In this document: piece after piece, positions 27,420 to 39,412 of the stretch
Layout: each line of letters begins with the position of its first letter
Numbering within the stretch: position 1 is the first letter of the stretch
Source: Mercurialis annua
Taxonomy: Eukaryota; Streptophyta; Magnoliopsida; Malpighiales; Euphorbiaceae
Length of the DNA: 64,000 nucleotides
Assembly (NCBI RefSeq): GCF_937616625.2
Contig: NC_065570.1
Coordinates: forward strand, 46,615,665 to 46,679,664
Direction: 5' to 3'
Notes under the pieces: generated by a model
The model's database searches: none
The model's input: only the letters and a program-made list of their open reading frames with translations
Told to the model about the DNA's origin: nothing
Made by a program: the position numbers and the translations under genes

Positions 27420-27635
27420 AAATCTGACAAGTGGCGACGATGTGGAGGCCGACTAGCGGCGGAGAAGTGAAGAAATGGCGAGCGGCGACGTGGAGGAGCA
27501 GCAGGCACGACAGCTGCGTGGAGGAGTAGCGGGCGGCGCCGTGAAGAAGCAGTTGGCGGCGCCGTGGAGAAGCATTTGTCGGCGGCGGCGGCGGCGTCGA
27601 GCAGCGGGCATCGCCATGGAGAAGCAGTTGGCGGC
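27420..27635. repeat. GC-rich imperfect tandem repeat island
   Basis: An abrupt GC-rich block in AT-rich surroundings. Units built on GGCGGCGCCGTGGAGAAGC and GCGGCGACGTGGAGGAGC recur about every 35-40 bp. All three minus-strand frames stay open through it, as expected of a GC-rich repeat without stop codons, so the predicted 78-84 codon frames are not taken as genes. It may be a decayed transposon interior. Confidence 0.6.
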
Positions 27636-27912
27636 AATAATATGACCATAACATTTGAATGCTAATAGACCAACAAGTAATTTATTTAATTTAACATCAT
27701 AGTACAAAATCCTAAACCCCGACTAAAATTGAGTTTAAAATTATAATTAATTTAATTTAAATTAAATAAATAAATAAATTACTCGTTGATTTTCTTAAAA
27801 GCATTCAAATGACTCGTGATCTTAGTTATCTATATTTTATCCCTTCCTAGCTACGCCAGTGCCTACAACACAATAATATGACCGTAACATTTGAATGCTT
27901 ATAGACCAACAA
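27636..27912. repeat. duplicated and inverted 40-bp motif forming a hairpin
   Basis: A motif of about 41 bp (starting CAATAATATGACC and ending TAGACCAACAA) occurs at 27636-27676 and again at 27871-27912 with few changes. A third, inverted and more diverged copy at about 27767-27811 pairs with the first copy plus its flank (CATTTGAATGCT facing AGCATTCAAATG). This gives a potential stem of about 40 bp with a loop of about 80 bp. Confidence 0.6.
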
Positions 27913-28639
27913 AACCGTGTCAAACCCTATGAATCTATGATGCGTATATAACTAATTTAATAGGAAAATAAGCCTAGATATGGAGACAAAGAGAGTTTGG
28001 TTTAACTATTTCAACTTAATCCACTTCTCATATTGCACCAACTCCTTTTTCCACTCCCTCATTAATGGTTATTATTATGACAGAAAAAGCGCTTATAAAA
28101 TAACATCTTTTTTCTTTATTTTTTACTTAACCAGAATCCCCAATCCATCTAATTATAAAATTTCTTAAGAAAATATTCTAGCTTAAAAAAAAAGAAGTTT
28201 CAAAAAGACTATATATTAAGCAGCAAAAAATAATGTTTATTAAAATATTTGCAGGGCGCCCTTAACACCCAAAAATTAAAGACCATTTTGATACTATGAA
28301 ATATGAATGATCTTAACACCCAAAGCTAATTAGTTAAGTCTCACTTGGGCCAAAGGAATCCATTTAGTGTTCTTGTCGTTTCTATATTATTGAATTAGTA
28401 AAGACTTTTTAACAAATTATCTTTTAAATTTTATAGTAAAACTAATAATAATCGAACATTTATATAATAACTAATTTAATTATTTAATTATTTTATTAAT
28501 TTTATTTATTATTATATGTGTTGTAATATTTTATTTGTATGATCTTTTTAGATATGAAATAAATTTATATTAAAATTAAAACCAGCCGAAAAAATTAATA
28601 AATCTTATTGTTTTTCAGAAAAGGCTAGTGTTGAGGTTG
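27913..28639. other. intergenic, no gene recognised
   Basis: AT-rich sequence without exon-like frames. A 62-codon frame at 27980-28168 resembles no known protein. Confidence 0.5.
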
Positions 28640-29560
28640 ATTCATAAAATTTCTTGTGCCATCGCGGCACGGGCTTTAGTTTGCCTTTAATCAGCCATCC
28701 TGACTAAAGCAAACCATACTACTGTCAAAAACCGCGACAACTAGAACTCGATATACGCTCACATCTAAGCGCAAACTAAACTTATATGCACAAGTGGAAC
28801 TTCCACGCATAAGTGGAGTGTCTACGCAAGCATACAATCTAGGCATAAGCAGAACCATCTACGCATACGCATCTCAACAAACAATCCTATCTAACACATA
28901 AACAGACTCACATCCTAAAGAGGAGAGTTGAAAGTTTTAAAATCAAATGAAAACTCATCAAATACATGACTCGGATGCTATAGCCACAGTAGTTCTTAGG
29001 TACTCAAACCACACAACACATATCACGTATTGGCAATGGCCTAAGAGTCTAAACAATTTCTCTGATACCAACTTTGTCACGACTCAAAACCGAGAGCCGC
29101 GACCAGCGTTTGGGAACGGGAGTGATTGCTCCGAAACCCGTAGAAAGCCTAAAAACAAGTAAATGTTTTTTGCAAATAACGTAAACACACGTAAAACGTT
29201 TTCGGAAAACTTCGTAAAAATAATAAGTCGCAGGCGTTGAAAACGTCCTTTAAAAATCGATACATAAACATTAGGGACCAAGGTCTTACTGTGTGATAAC
29301 ATATCTAGCATTGCCTTGTCCAACACATAACCCATAAAAGCACATAGCCAATTCTAAGCACAGACAATTGGCAAAACAATCAAACGGTTTAAAGGCGTAG
29401 ATTCATAAAAATATATACATGCATTTCATCGTATAACACCCTTTGATATAAATATAACAGTTATGGTCTGACGTCTACAGACTACTCGGTCTACTGCGGT
29501 GCTATGAAATAAAACAATACTTTGATACATACTTCAAAATACCGCAGATTTACGAATAAA
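28640..29560 (-). mobile_element. truncated Ty3/gypsy-like element: 5' LTR end plus primer binding site
   Basis: On the minus strand an LTR (about 29560 down to 29075) ends GAGTCGTGACA. The last 80 bp match the ends of the LTRs at 56633 and 62979, including the shared block ACTCCCGTTCCC. It is followed four bases later by TGGTATCAGAG (29070-29060), the primer binding site for initiator methionine tRNA. The lower-coordinate stretch to about 28640 is the start of the internal region, with no readable gag. The upstream part of the LTR and the rest of the element are missing. Confidence 0.75.
29060..29070 (-). other. retrotransposon primer binding site (tRNA-iMet)
   Basis: TGGTATCAGAG on the minus strand, complementary to the 3' end of plant initiator tRNA-Met, a few bases after the LTR end TGACA. 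Confidence 0.8.
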
Positions 29561-29832
29561 AAATGGAAATTTTTGTTATTTGGGATTGGATTTCTTTAGA
29601 AATCATTACTCTATTTTATTCTCGAACCGGTGACTACATTTTTGTTCCGTTGCCTATAGCCTAAACTTTTAGTGTGTATCATTTTTTTCCGAAAGTTTAG
29701 GTAGCGGTTTAGCTATTTTTGTGGCTTTTTATATACAAATTCTAAACTAGGATTGATTATTTTATATGCAAATTCAAACCTAACTGTAGTTTAATTGGAA
29801 TCTAATATTCCTTATTTAAACCTTTCCTAATA

Positions 29833-30297
29833 AACCTAATACCTCAAAAAACACCGATCTTTTAGCCCCCTTTCAATTCTACCCCGACGTTGAAAACTGG
29901 TCAATTTTACCCTATTTTGCATTTTCTCGTTTCAATTATACCCTAATTTTTTAATTTTTCGCAATTTTTTTATTTAAATGATAAAATCATTTAATTAACT
30001 AAGTTTAAAGATAAAATTAAATTTATTTCCATTCAAAATAGTAAAAATTAATCTTTTATTTTTAAAAACTAACTAAAAACCATAATCAAATTAAAACTAA
30101 TTTAAATTCTTAATTAATTTAACTAAATCTAAATACATTTTTAGCATATACAATTAATATATGCTAGACATGGAGAACGTTTTTTAATTTTATTCAAACA
30201 AAAAAAAATGCAAAATATGGTAAAATTGATCAATTTCCAACGTTTGGGTAAAATTAAAAAGGGTTAAAAGATCGTGATTTTTTTCAGATACTAAGCC
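29833..30297. mobile_element. MITE of the GGCTTAAT-ended family
   Basis: The arms carry the family blocks: CAATTCTACCCCGACGTTG and GTCAATTTTACCC on the left, and their diverged complements near 30215-30260 on the right. The right end reads CTAAGCC, the left AACCTAATAC. The family interior is also seen at 34808, 38125, 41496 and 47194. No matching target duplication was found, so limits follow the family ends. Confidence 0.75.
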
Positions 30298-30765
30298 AAT
30301 TGAATTTATATGAGCTTAGTCACGTTTTTCAAATTTAAATAGAATTTTAAATTTAAATTCGAATAAAAAAAATAAAACTGTACATACCAGATTTAAAAGA
30401 TGTTTAAAATTTGGTGGTGTTTGTGATTGACACATTTTAAAAATTATATTATTTTTAAAAAATAGTGTAAAAATTAGGATTTTATATATAATTAACTCTA
30501 TTCAATTTGATAAACAATTCTAACCAAAAACATCAATAGCTGACGGTTAGAAAGATTTAGATAACCGTCCATCCTGCTCTTTTATTTTTTTCATCATTAT
30601 AATAAAAAATTAATGGTGTAAATGGAATTAAAATAATGCATATAATTTCAACTAAATCTGGCTTCTTTTCCTCTTTGCAAAGTCAAAAAACAACAAAACT
30701 ATTCCTGGTCAAGTTAAGACCATTTGGTCACCAAGTCGTCATGTCTAATTTCATACATTTCACTT

Positions 30766-31103
30766 GGCTTAATACATAGTTTGACCCCTGAACTTGCACC
30801 CTTTTACCCATCTAACCTCCAAACTTAACGTCTCACCTATTGAACCCCTGAACTTGTTAAATAACCCGATTTGACCCCCGAACTTGATAAATACGTAAAC
30901 ATTGAACCCCTCCGTACACAATTTCTTCTAGAACGTTTCAAGTGACAGGTGGACACGAAGGGTTCAATATTTGCATATTTATCAAGTTCAGGGGTCAAAT
31001 TGGATTATTTAACAAGTTCATAGGTTCGATAGGTGAGACGTTAAGTTTAGGGGTTAGATGGGTAAAAGGGTACAAGTTCAGAGGTCAAACTATGTATTAA
31101 GCC
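30766..31103. mobile_element. GGCTTAAT-ended MITE with perfect 10-bp TSD
   Basis: It starts GGCTTAATACATAGT and ends ACTATGTATTAAGCC. Its arms are about 140 bp and near identical (TTGACCCCTGAACTT facing AAGTTCAGGGGTCAA). It is flanked by CATTTCACTT on both sides (30756-30765 and 31104-31113). A 9-10-bp duplication points to the Mutator superfamily. The interior differs from the other GGCTTAAT-ended copies here, but the ends are the same. Confidence 0.93.
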
Positions 31104-31332
31104 CATTTCACTTTGTATCACAAAAAAATGTTATTGTTACTTATTTGAAGGGCAAAAGGCAATCTGCACCCTTCTAAATTAAATTATAGGAAGAGCAATA
31201 CAGAAAATTAACTTTAATTTTTTTCCTAATATTTTTCGTACCAAACTTATTAATTAATCATGATTATCAATAAAAAAAATAACATAAATAAGTTAACAAT
31301 ATATAAATAAGTTGTCAATCTGCACCCTCCTG

Positions 31333-32730
31333 TGTTTTGCTGATGACCTTTTCCTGTTCTGTCATGGAGATGTTATGTCAGTTAGGAGCATGAAAAAGCC
31401 TTAGTTCACCATATCAATCAGGAATTTGATGGGGTTTAATGAAGGAAGACTTCCTGTAATATATTTGGTTTTGCCTCTTATTACTAAAAGGCTCTCTGAG
31501 GATGATTGCCAAATCCTTATTCTCAGAATCACCAATCATATCTCTTCCTGGAACTTTAAATTTTTGTCTTATGCTGGAAGACTTCAGCTTATTAATTCTG
31601 TCCTCATGAGTCTCCATGCCTACTGAAGCCAAATTTTTATTTTGCCTAAAGCTGTCGTCCAAGGTATTGAGAAGATCTGCGAGTCTTTCTTATGGAGAGG
31701 TAACTCTACTGGTAGGAAGTATGAGGGTATTTCCTGGAATGTGGTTTGTAGCCAGAAGAAGGAAGGGGGTTTAGGCATTAAGCATGTAGAGTTATGGAAT
31801 AAAGCTTCTGTATTAAAGCAGGTCTGAAATTTGCTAAATGATAAAAGCTCTTTATGGCCTCTTTGGGTGATTCAGAACAAGTTGAAAAAACCGAGTTACT
31901 GGGGTATTACAAAGCCTTTTAATGCTTTTTGGAGTTGGAGGAACCTTGTAAAAATCAGAAGCTATGCTAAAGAATTATTTATCTACAAGACTGGCAATCG
32001 GAAGCATATAAGTTTCTGGTTTGATCCGTGGATTAATGGCAAATCTATCTTAGAAACGTTTCCTGTAATTGACATCTTGGATGCTGATGTTTCAAAGTGT
32101 GCTAAAGTTTCAGATATTTTCAGACATGGCCAGTGGTGCCTTCCTCATGCCTTGGATGAGATCACTCTTCAAGCTTGGAAATTCCTGCAGAACAATATTG
32201 CTATTAACCAGGAGGAGGAAGATTCTGTTCTTTTAAAACCATGTTAATTTTCTATCAAAGCAGTGTGGAATACTTTGTCAAAATCCCCTGGTACCACATT
32301 ATTTGAAAACACCCTACAATTCCCACGCATAGCTTCATTACCTGGATGGCCATTCATAATGGCTTGAATACCAGAGCGAAACTTCACAGATGGGGATCAA
32401 TTAATAGTCCAAATTGCGTGTTCTGTAATAGTTATAGTGAAACTGTTAAACATATGTTATTTGATATTGTGCTTTTTCTGCTCTTGTTTGGAAGCATGTG
32501 CTTGCTCCTTGTAATATCTATAGAGAGCCACTTAATTGGTACATAGAAGTGAGTTGGTTCTCTAGGAAGATGTTATTAATAGTCAAGTTTTTTGTATTTA
32601 ATAAGTCTAAAGTATAATTTTGTTAGAGCTGTTTTGCCTTTTCATGTAATAGCAACTTTGTTTTGTTAGCTGTTGTGAGTTTTATCAATATAATATCTCG
32701 TTTTGGTTTATTGACCAAAAGAAAATATTT
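31333..32730 (+). pseudogene. LINE (non-LTR retrotransposon) remnant: RT end and zf-RVT
   Basis: Plus strand. The first codons read CFADDLFLFCHGD, the catalytic YADD/FADD block of a plant LINE reverse transcriptase. The same frame continues, through stop codons, into LPLITKRLSEDDCQ, SYAGRLQLINSV and KKEGGLGIKHVELWNKA, all typical of the RT thumb and C-terminal region. WFDPWINGKSI follows. After a frame change a zf-RVT domain is seen (ITWMAIHNGLNTRAKLHRW, then CVFC and KHMLF near 32410-32465). The endonuclease and most of the RT are missing. Several stops and at least one frameshift make it inactive. The 3' end near 32730 is uncertain. The repeated word CAATCTGCACCCT at about 31161 and 31317 may mark an insertion just before the remnant. 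Confidence 0.85.
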
Positions 32731-34807
32731 ATTAGCAAGATTCATAAAAATAAAATATTAGCAATATTTGAGTTTGATAATTCTTATTTTTAACCACCAA
32801 TTAGTAAGGGGCAAAAATTTATTTGGTGCAAAATATTATTGATCAGAATTTTTTTTGTTGAATTTATAAGGTTGATTGGTACCATTGAAATGGATTCTTT
32901 TAACAAAAGTTTAATTCTAAAAATTGATGTTGTTTCTGTTATCAGTCACCAATTGCGTATCTGATATGATTTAACATCTGTATACCTTGTCTTTGATATT
33001 GTATTCACTTTTATAGCCATTTTTTTTCTATTTACCTAATTTCCATAGATAATAAAATATATTTTCTCAAAAAAAAATTAAATATTTTATTAGTTAGATG
33101 TACGTATATTATCTAGTAAACATCTATTTTATATTTTATATTTTTTTGATAAAATTGTAATTTATATTTGATTGATAAAAGTTGAATATAAATGTTTACG
33201 TATAAAATTTGTTTGTGGCTAATCCCACAAATATTTATATTATTTAATTTCTAATAATGAAATTTAAAATAAAATAAAATGCAAAGAACTAACTATAGCG
33301 AAAATCAAAACCAGCGCCATCTTTTTAAAAAAATATTTTTACAAAATATTCATAGATTTTTATTATTGGCAAAATACACTTGTACTTTTGATATTCTTAG
33401 AAATACCTGTTGTCTCAGATTAGGTGTTAGGATTTAGGGGTTAGAGGATGGTCGGTGGCGACCGACAAAGGTGGTCGAAAGTTGTTGGCAGAGGTCGGCG
33501 ATGGCCGGTGGTGATGGTGGATGGGCAAAAATAGTATGTGGCAAATATATATAAGTGCACGTGGAGGACTAATGAGATATTAACACCTTAATAAATAATG
33601 AAATTGGTTGTAGACAAGTAGTTATATGAGTTTATGTATAAGACTAAAATATGTTAAACATGTCGATAATTTAAAAAAAATTATGAAGTGCAAAGTAAAT
33701 TGAAATTGAAAGTAAACCAAATCTAGTAAATGTTTATATCAAAAATAAACTAGATGTAAACAAACTAAAATTTTAATGAAAATAGATTATATCTAAACTA
33801 AAAGTAAACTAATTAAAATTTGCAGAAAACAAATTGAATATAAGACGAAATAACTAATTAAGGTTTTATTGAAGTAACCAGAATGTAAATAAAGTAACTA
33901 AGGTGTCATATCCTACACTATCATGAAGTATGTTTTTAACATGTGATGTGTGGTCTGTCGAAATCCCAACGTGATAGGTGTCGTATTTGTGATAATAAAT
34001 ATGTGAGTTATATGAATTGGATTAATCATAATAGGGAATAAGGAAAATTTTGGAATCGAAGTTATACGGTAACTGAGATATCTAGGTGAATTGTGATTAC
34101 AATTCGTTAAATGGATTTGGTCATTGTTCGTAAATGAATTCCGTATGTTTTTTTTTTTTTTTGAAATGAAACAGATGCTATATAAAGGATATATGAGATG
34201 GTATGGTGAGTATAAAACTTTGGGTCATATTAAGATCATTTCGATTCACTTTTGAGAATTACTCGGGATCAAGTTCAGATATCTCCCAAAACTGAAACAA
34301 TTTGGTAAAATGACTCTCTCTCCTAATCTAATCGTTTGGATTTGGACAAAAGTTTAAAGAGGGCTTCGTGGGAGGGTTAACTAAAAACTGACTAGAGAAA
34401 TTTACAAGCAGAGGTTGTTTTACGGAAGTGTTTGTTGAATGTATAGGTGCACAAACGTGAACCCTTTCTTATTAATACGACCTCTTTGATCCGAACTCGC
34501 CATTGCTGACTTCAAGCACGACGATGAGAGCTTCAAATCGTAGGTTTTTATCCTAGAAACCATCCTAAGCCTAAACAACATCAGAACATAATAAATATTA
34601 CATATAAAACTAGAAATTATAGGGAAGGAAGAAGTATATACGAATGATTTATGAATCCATTGATGGCCTTTGCTTAAACATCGGAGTTCTTGACGTTTTC
34701 TTTGGAGTTTTACGTTCTGATCCTACTAAAGATAATTGGGAACATCTCTTAGGTAAAGTTTGTATGTTTGAATCATTAGTGATGAAAATCGTATCTGGTG
34801 TGCGTAT
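32731..34807. other. intergenic, repeat debris, no gene
   Basis: AT-rich. A run of A at about 33068-33079 after AATAAAATATATTTTCTC looks like another retroposon tail. A GC-richer patch at 33425-33530 holds GGTGGTCGG/GGCCGGTGG motifs also found in the subterminal parts of the Mutator-like elements at 48194 and 52303. A T-run at 34149-34162 is unexplained. No exon chain was found. Confidence 0.5.
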
Positions 34808-35293
34808 ATTAAACCCATACCAGATCCATAAACAACCCCGACCTTATAACCCCTATTCGATCCTATCCTGACGTTGAAAATTTGTCAATTTTATCCTATT
34901 TCGCATTTTATCGTTTCAATTGTACCCTAAAAGATAAAATTGACATCTTTTTCATTTGGAAAAAATTCAAAAACATTCTCCATGTATAGCATATATTAAT
35001 TGTACATGTTTAAAATTTATTTAGATTATTTAAGAATTTAAATTAGCTTTAATTTGATTATGATTTTTAGTTACTTTTTAAAAATAAATTATTTATTTGT
35101 ACTTTTTTAAATAGAAATGAATTTAATTTTATCTTTAAATATAGTTAATTGAGTGATTTTATCATTTAAGTAAAAAAATTCGACAAAAATTACAAAATTA
35201 GGGTACAATTGAAACGATAAAATTGACAAGTTTTTAACGTTAGGATAGGATCGAGAAAGGGTTAAAACATCGGGATTTTTTAAGGCATTAAAT
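34808..35293. mobile_element. MITE of the GGCTTAAT-ended family, diverged
   Basis: Left arm blocks CCTATCCTGACGTTGAAAA and CAATTGTACCCTAAAAG at about 34860-34935 face their complements near 35200-35250; the right end reads TTTTTTAAGGCATTA. The interior is AT-rich. The ends have decayed and no target duplication is visible, so limits are approximate. Confidence 0.7.
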
Positions 35294-35448
35294 ATTCTTA
35301 ATAATATAAAAGTAAATGAAATACAAACTGAAATAAACTAACTAAAGATTTACAGAAAGTTAACTGAATGTAAAACCGAAAATAAACTGATTAAAATTTT
35401 AATAAAAATAGATTGTAATTAAATCAAACTAAATCAAACAAAATCAGT

Positions 35449-35600
35449 TGCCCACGCCCTTCTTAAATGGGGTGTTTTCTTCGGTAAAGATAAATTTTTT
35501 GACGGTGAAATTCCTTTCCCGGTTAATGAGCTTGTAAACTATATTTCTTGATCAATAAAGCTCATCTTTTCTCTCAAAAAAAAATCAAAAAAAATCAAAG
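35449..35600 (+). mobile_element. 5'-truncated LINE 3' tail
   Basis: A short in-frame stretch reads AHALLKWGVFFGKDKFFDGE and then PFPVNELVNYIS before a stop, the usual C-terminus of a plant LINE ORF2 (RNase H end). It is followed by AATAAAGCTCATC and A-rich runs from about 35571. Almost the whole element is missing, as expected of aborted reverse transcription. A sister copy lies at 37915-38041. Confidence 0.75.
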
Positions 35601-37914
35601 TGGGTCGGATGAAACTGGATCGGTGGTGGCCGGAGCCGTCAACCGGAGATAGAATATATCTTTTATACTATTCCGAATTTTGATAAACAAAAATTCTAAA
35701 CACATAAAATAAGTCAAAGTTCAAGTTAAACGCATAAAATATAGTTGAACAACAAGAAACTACATTTTTTGTTGCACGTTTATCATAGGTTGTTTTAGTA
35801 CTGTAATTAAATTCCAAAAGATTTATTATAACCAAAAAGAATGAAGCAAATTGGAGAGTTAAAATGGTCAATCATGTTGGCTCGGATTGAAAAAGAAGAA
35901 GAATAGAAGTCTAATTAACTCTAGAATTTAAGGAAACATCAACATTGTAATTGAAGAAGAAAAAATTGTTAAACAGGGACTAGTCGAATTAAGATTTTTA
36001 TTTCATAAAAATGTGTAGAGTTGGAATAATTATATAACTATATCTATCTATTTAAGTGTAAATTTTTCCATTACTATTAAATATTAAAATAAATTATTTA
36101 TTATTGTGCAGTTTGCAGTTTATTTGGACCTTATTAGCGTCATGGTTTACGAAAAAATTAAATTTATTTTTTGATGAATAAGAAAATTAAATTTTAAAAG
36201 GGACAATTTATAAAGCTTTTTTTATTGAAATCACACGTACACTTGTTTTGAACATTGTTGGCCGTCATGGTTAGATGATTCTTTTATGGCTAAATTCCTT
36301 TTTGGGTTCTTGTACTATACACATTTTATTTGTCTGATCCTTCATCTTTAATTTTGTCTTCATGAGGCCTTTAACTTTTATTTTTTCAGAAATTAAATCT
36401 TTAAATGGATGTCTGTTTTTTTTAAGTAAAAAAAAGAAAAAAATGAGTAATCCTTTATTTCTATCTTAGGCAAAGAAAAAATGCCAGATAGGATTGTCTA
36501 ATTTATTACTGAGAATTCAAAGCAGTTAAAATGAAAAAATTATTCCTGATCATCTGAAATAGAGTGATTCTTTGGAGTTGCTATAATATATTGAGATTGT
36601 GTTGAATTTCAAAATAGAAAGCTACCTACTTCTCGACTTAGTAAAAAAATTTATTGGTGATTCGTTCCGATTAACATAAATTGTTTTAACAATCACATAA
36701 TATTTCTTTGTTTATTTGAACTGCTCCAACATAATATAAACCATGAACCACCGAGTTGGGGATTAGCTGCCAAGCCGATGAGAAAGGTAGTCACATTTAG
36801 ATGAAGTAAAGAAGATGATTACTGAATATAAACCAAAACCACTCTTAATTTTCTAATTTGTCTAACCTTCCTCTGTTATCGCCATGCCCAAACACACTAA
36901 CCAAATTTGAAAAAAAAAATTATTTTGTAATGAAACTTTTGTTATTATATTTTGTCTTAGTCCACTAAAAGCTCCTATGCTTTTCATTTTTTATTTATCC
37001 GGTCCATTTTTAAAAGTTATTCAATAGGTCTTTTTACTATTTATTTTTTCTATTTAATAGGTCTTTTTATGGAATGAAATTGTGAGCGTGTGATTCCGTC
37101 GTCGTTAAGTGATCTACAGTTGCCACGTCCAAAGAAGTGATAAAAGATTCCTATACTTTCATAATTTTATTTATCTGATCATTTCTTTAAGTTTTTCTAT
37201 TCAATAAGCCCATGTACTAATACATTTTTGTTAATCTAATCCCTTTTTAAGTCTGATGTTGTGACCCATTTTTCCAACTTGTCGACTTAGGTGGACATTT
37301 AAATACGGTCTTGCGTATTTTTTGTTCAAAAAATCCTAAAAATTCAAAATAAATTAAATATATGGATTACATAAAAAAAAGTTTGAAAGTAATGGGATAA
37401 ATAAAAAAAACTGAAAATTAAGAGCCTCACAATGATTTTGGCCTTAGATTTTTCATTTTACAAAAGTAAATAAAAAAATATGGAAAAGTGATTTTAATTT
37501 ATTTTAATTTTCATATTTTTGAAATAAACATGTTCGGAGTTTTTACTGTGAAGGACTTCATGTCCAATATGTAGAAATAGTTGCGGTAAATTAAATCAAA
37601 GAAGAGTTGCATAATAGGAAGAGAGATGGAATTTCCTGTAACTTGGACCATTTAAAAGCTTTGGTTTAACAAGGGGCTTATTTTAGTGGGGATCCGAAAA
37701 TATTTTTTAAGGTGGATAAAATTATCCTGAAAATTTATATAATAGACAAAATTAATAAACTATAAATTTTAAACTAAACATACGATAAATTTTAAGGTCG
37801 TAAAATCATACTATTCAGTTCTTATTAGTATTTAAAGAAAATAATAATTCAAAACTATAAGATAGACAATTAGTCTCTATATGTTCTCAAATCGGCCAAT
37901 AGGTTTATGGATAT
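35601..37914. other. intergenic, repeat debris, no gene
   Basis: Several stretches of the type CCTATGCTTTTCATTTTTTA (about 36310, 36975 and 37150) are diverged copies of one another, suggesting old MITE copies. No coding exon was recognised. Confidence 0.5.
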
Positions 37915-38041
37915 AAAACCAGGTAAATGGGGTGTGTTTTTCGGTTGCGATTGTTTATCTATCGGTGAAGTTCCGTTCCCGGTTAATGAGCTTATTAACT
38001 CTATTGGCTGACTAATAAAAAGCGAATTTGATTCAAAAAAA
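37915..38041 (+). mobile_element. 5'-truncated LINE 3' tail
   Basis: The stretch KWGVFFGCD followed by VPFPVNELINSIG and a stop, then AATAAAAAGCG and an A run at 38034-38041, matches the copy at 35449-35600. It is a second dead-on-arrival insertion of the same LINE family on the same strand. Confidence 0.72.
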
Positions 38042-38124
38042 ATGATATTAATTAGGGATGTAAATACTGAAGAAAAAAAATTGGGGATGTGTAAATTAAA
38101 ACCAAATGAAACTGAATATTTTAA

Positions 38125-38501
38125 GGTTTAATGTCACAAAAAACCACGATCTTTTGGTCCATTTTCAATTTCACTCCGGTATTGTAAAATCGCCAATTGC
38201 AAGCAAATCCACACATTTGGATTTCAATTGTACCCAATTTTGTAAATTGAATTCTTTTTCATTCGAAAAAAATAATAAAAAAATCTTATAAATGACTTAT
38301 TTAAACTCTTTTCCATCTAAAAAATTCAATTCAAGATGAATGACTTATTTGAATATTTTTTCAGTGAAAAGAAGGTCCATTTAGTACTTGTTGGTACAAT
38401 TGAAAGTGAAAAGTGAGATTTGGATATAATTGGCGATTTTACAACGTCACGGTGAAATTGAAAAGAGGCTAAAAAGTCGAGATTTTAAGGAACATTAGGC
38501 C
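38125..38501. mobile_element. MITE related to the GGCTTAAT-ended family
   Basis: It starts GGTTTAATGTCAC and ends AACATTAGGCC. Arms carry CACGATCTTTTGGTCC, TTCAATTTCACTCCGG and CAATTGTACCCA facing their complements. The flanking 9 bp, ATATTTTAA and ATGTACTAA, agree at 6 of 9 positions and may be a decayed target duplication. Confidence 0.75.
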
Positions 38502-38770
38502 ATGTACTAACTGAAACAATAAATTCAATTCGATTCAATTTGAAAATATTGAATTTTTTTCCTTAATATACTACCTTTTCGACAAAAAAAATAACTAGAA
38601 GATCCAAACAAAACTATTTGATTCAATTTTGTTGAGTTTAAATAATTTTACATCCTTATAAATTTATTTCGATTCAATTTTTAAAAAATCATTCGGTTTA
38701 ATTAACTTAAAGCAAATACTCACCACTGATGTTAACTCGTCGCTACGGAAATTTGTTTAGAAAGAATAAA

Positions 38771-39086
38771 GGGTTAATTGCATAAAAAGTCACGACCTTT
38801 ACACGAATTTTCATTTTAATCACGACTTTTAAAAATTGTCATAAAAACCATGACCTTTCATTTTTTTTCAAATCTATCACCGACTATTTTTCCGGTGAAT
38901 TTTACCTTTTATTTTTTTTCAAACTTGCCGGATTATGATGGTCACGTCATAAAAAATACACCAAAAATTGGTTTGGTGATAGATTTGAAAAAAAATGAAA
39001 GGTCGTGATTTTATATGGCAATTTTTAAAAGTCGTGATTAAAATGAAAATTCGTGTAAAGGTCGTGACTTTTTATGGAATTAACCC
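38771..39086. mobile_element. Mutator-type MITE with perfect 9-bp TSD
   Basis: It starts GGGTTAATTGCATAAAAAG and ends CTTTTTATGGAATTAACCC. Arms of about 130 bp repeat CACGACCTTTACACG / CGTGTAAAGGTCGTG and further blocks. It is flanked by AAGAATAAA (38762-38770 and 39087-39095). The 93-codon frame at 38995 spans the right arm and is not a gene. Confidence 0.93.
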
Positions 39087-39412
39087 AAGAATAAACAACC
39101 AAGATGAAGGATTAATAAAAAGAACGATAACTTATTATTATCACATCACATTCCCTGATTTCTACATTAAAAACCAAGTCATTTTCTATTGCATGAACCA
39201 TTTCTTCAAACTATGGAAAGGTTTGAAACAAAAGAAAACCACTATGATTTACAGCATAATTGATTACCTAATTTAGGGCCATTTTCATTCTAATGTAAAA
39301 TGACCCGTTAACAGGGTAACGGTGGTGGTTATTCCTCGTCTATAGGTAGCTAGCTACGTTATCGAAGCCTGGATTACGTCTCTAACTAGAAAGATCATGA
39401 TAGAGATCATGA

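Noticed and set aside
27404..27707. Three overlapping minus-strand open frames
   Set aside because: All three frames are open at once because the DNA is a GC-rich repeat without stop words. No family resemblance.
38995..39276. 93-codon plus-strand frame
   Set aside because: Its first third is the right arm of a MITE with a perfect 9-bp duplication, and the rest has no protein-like pattern.
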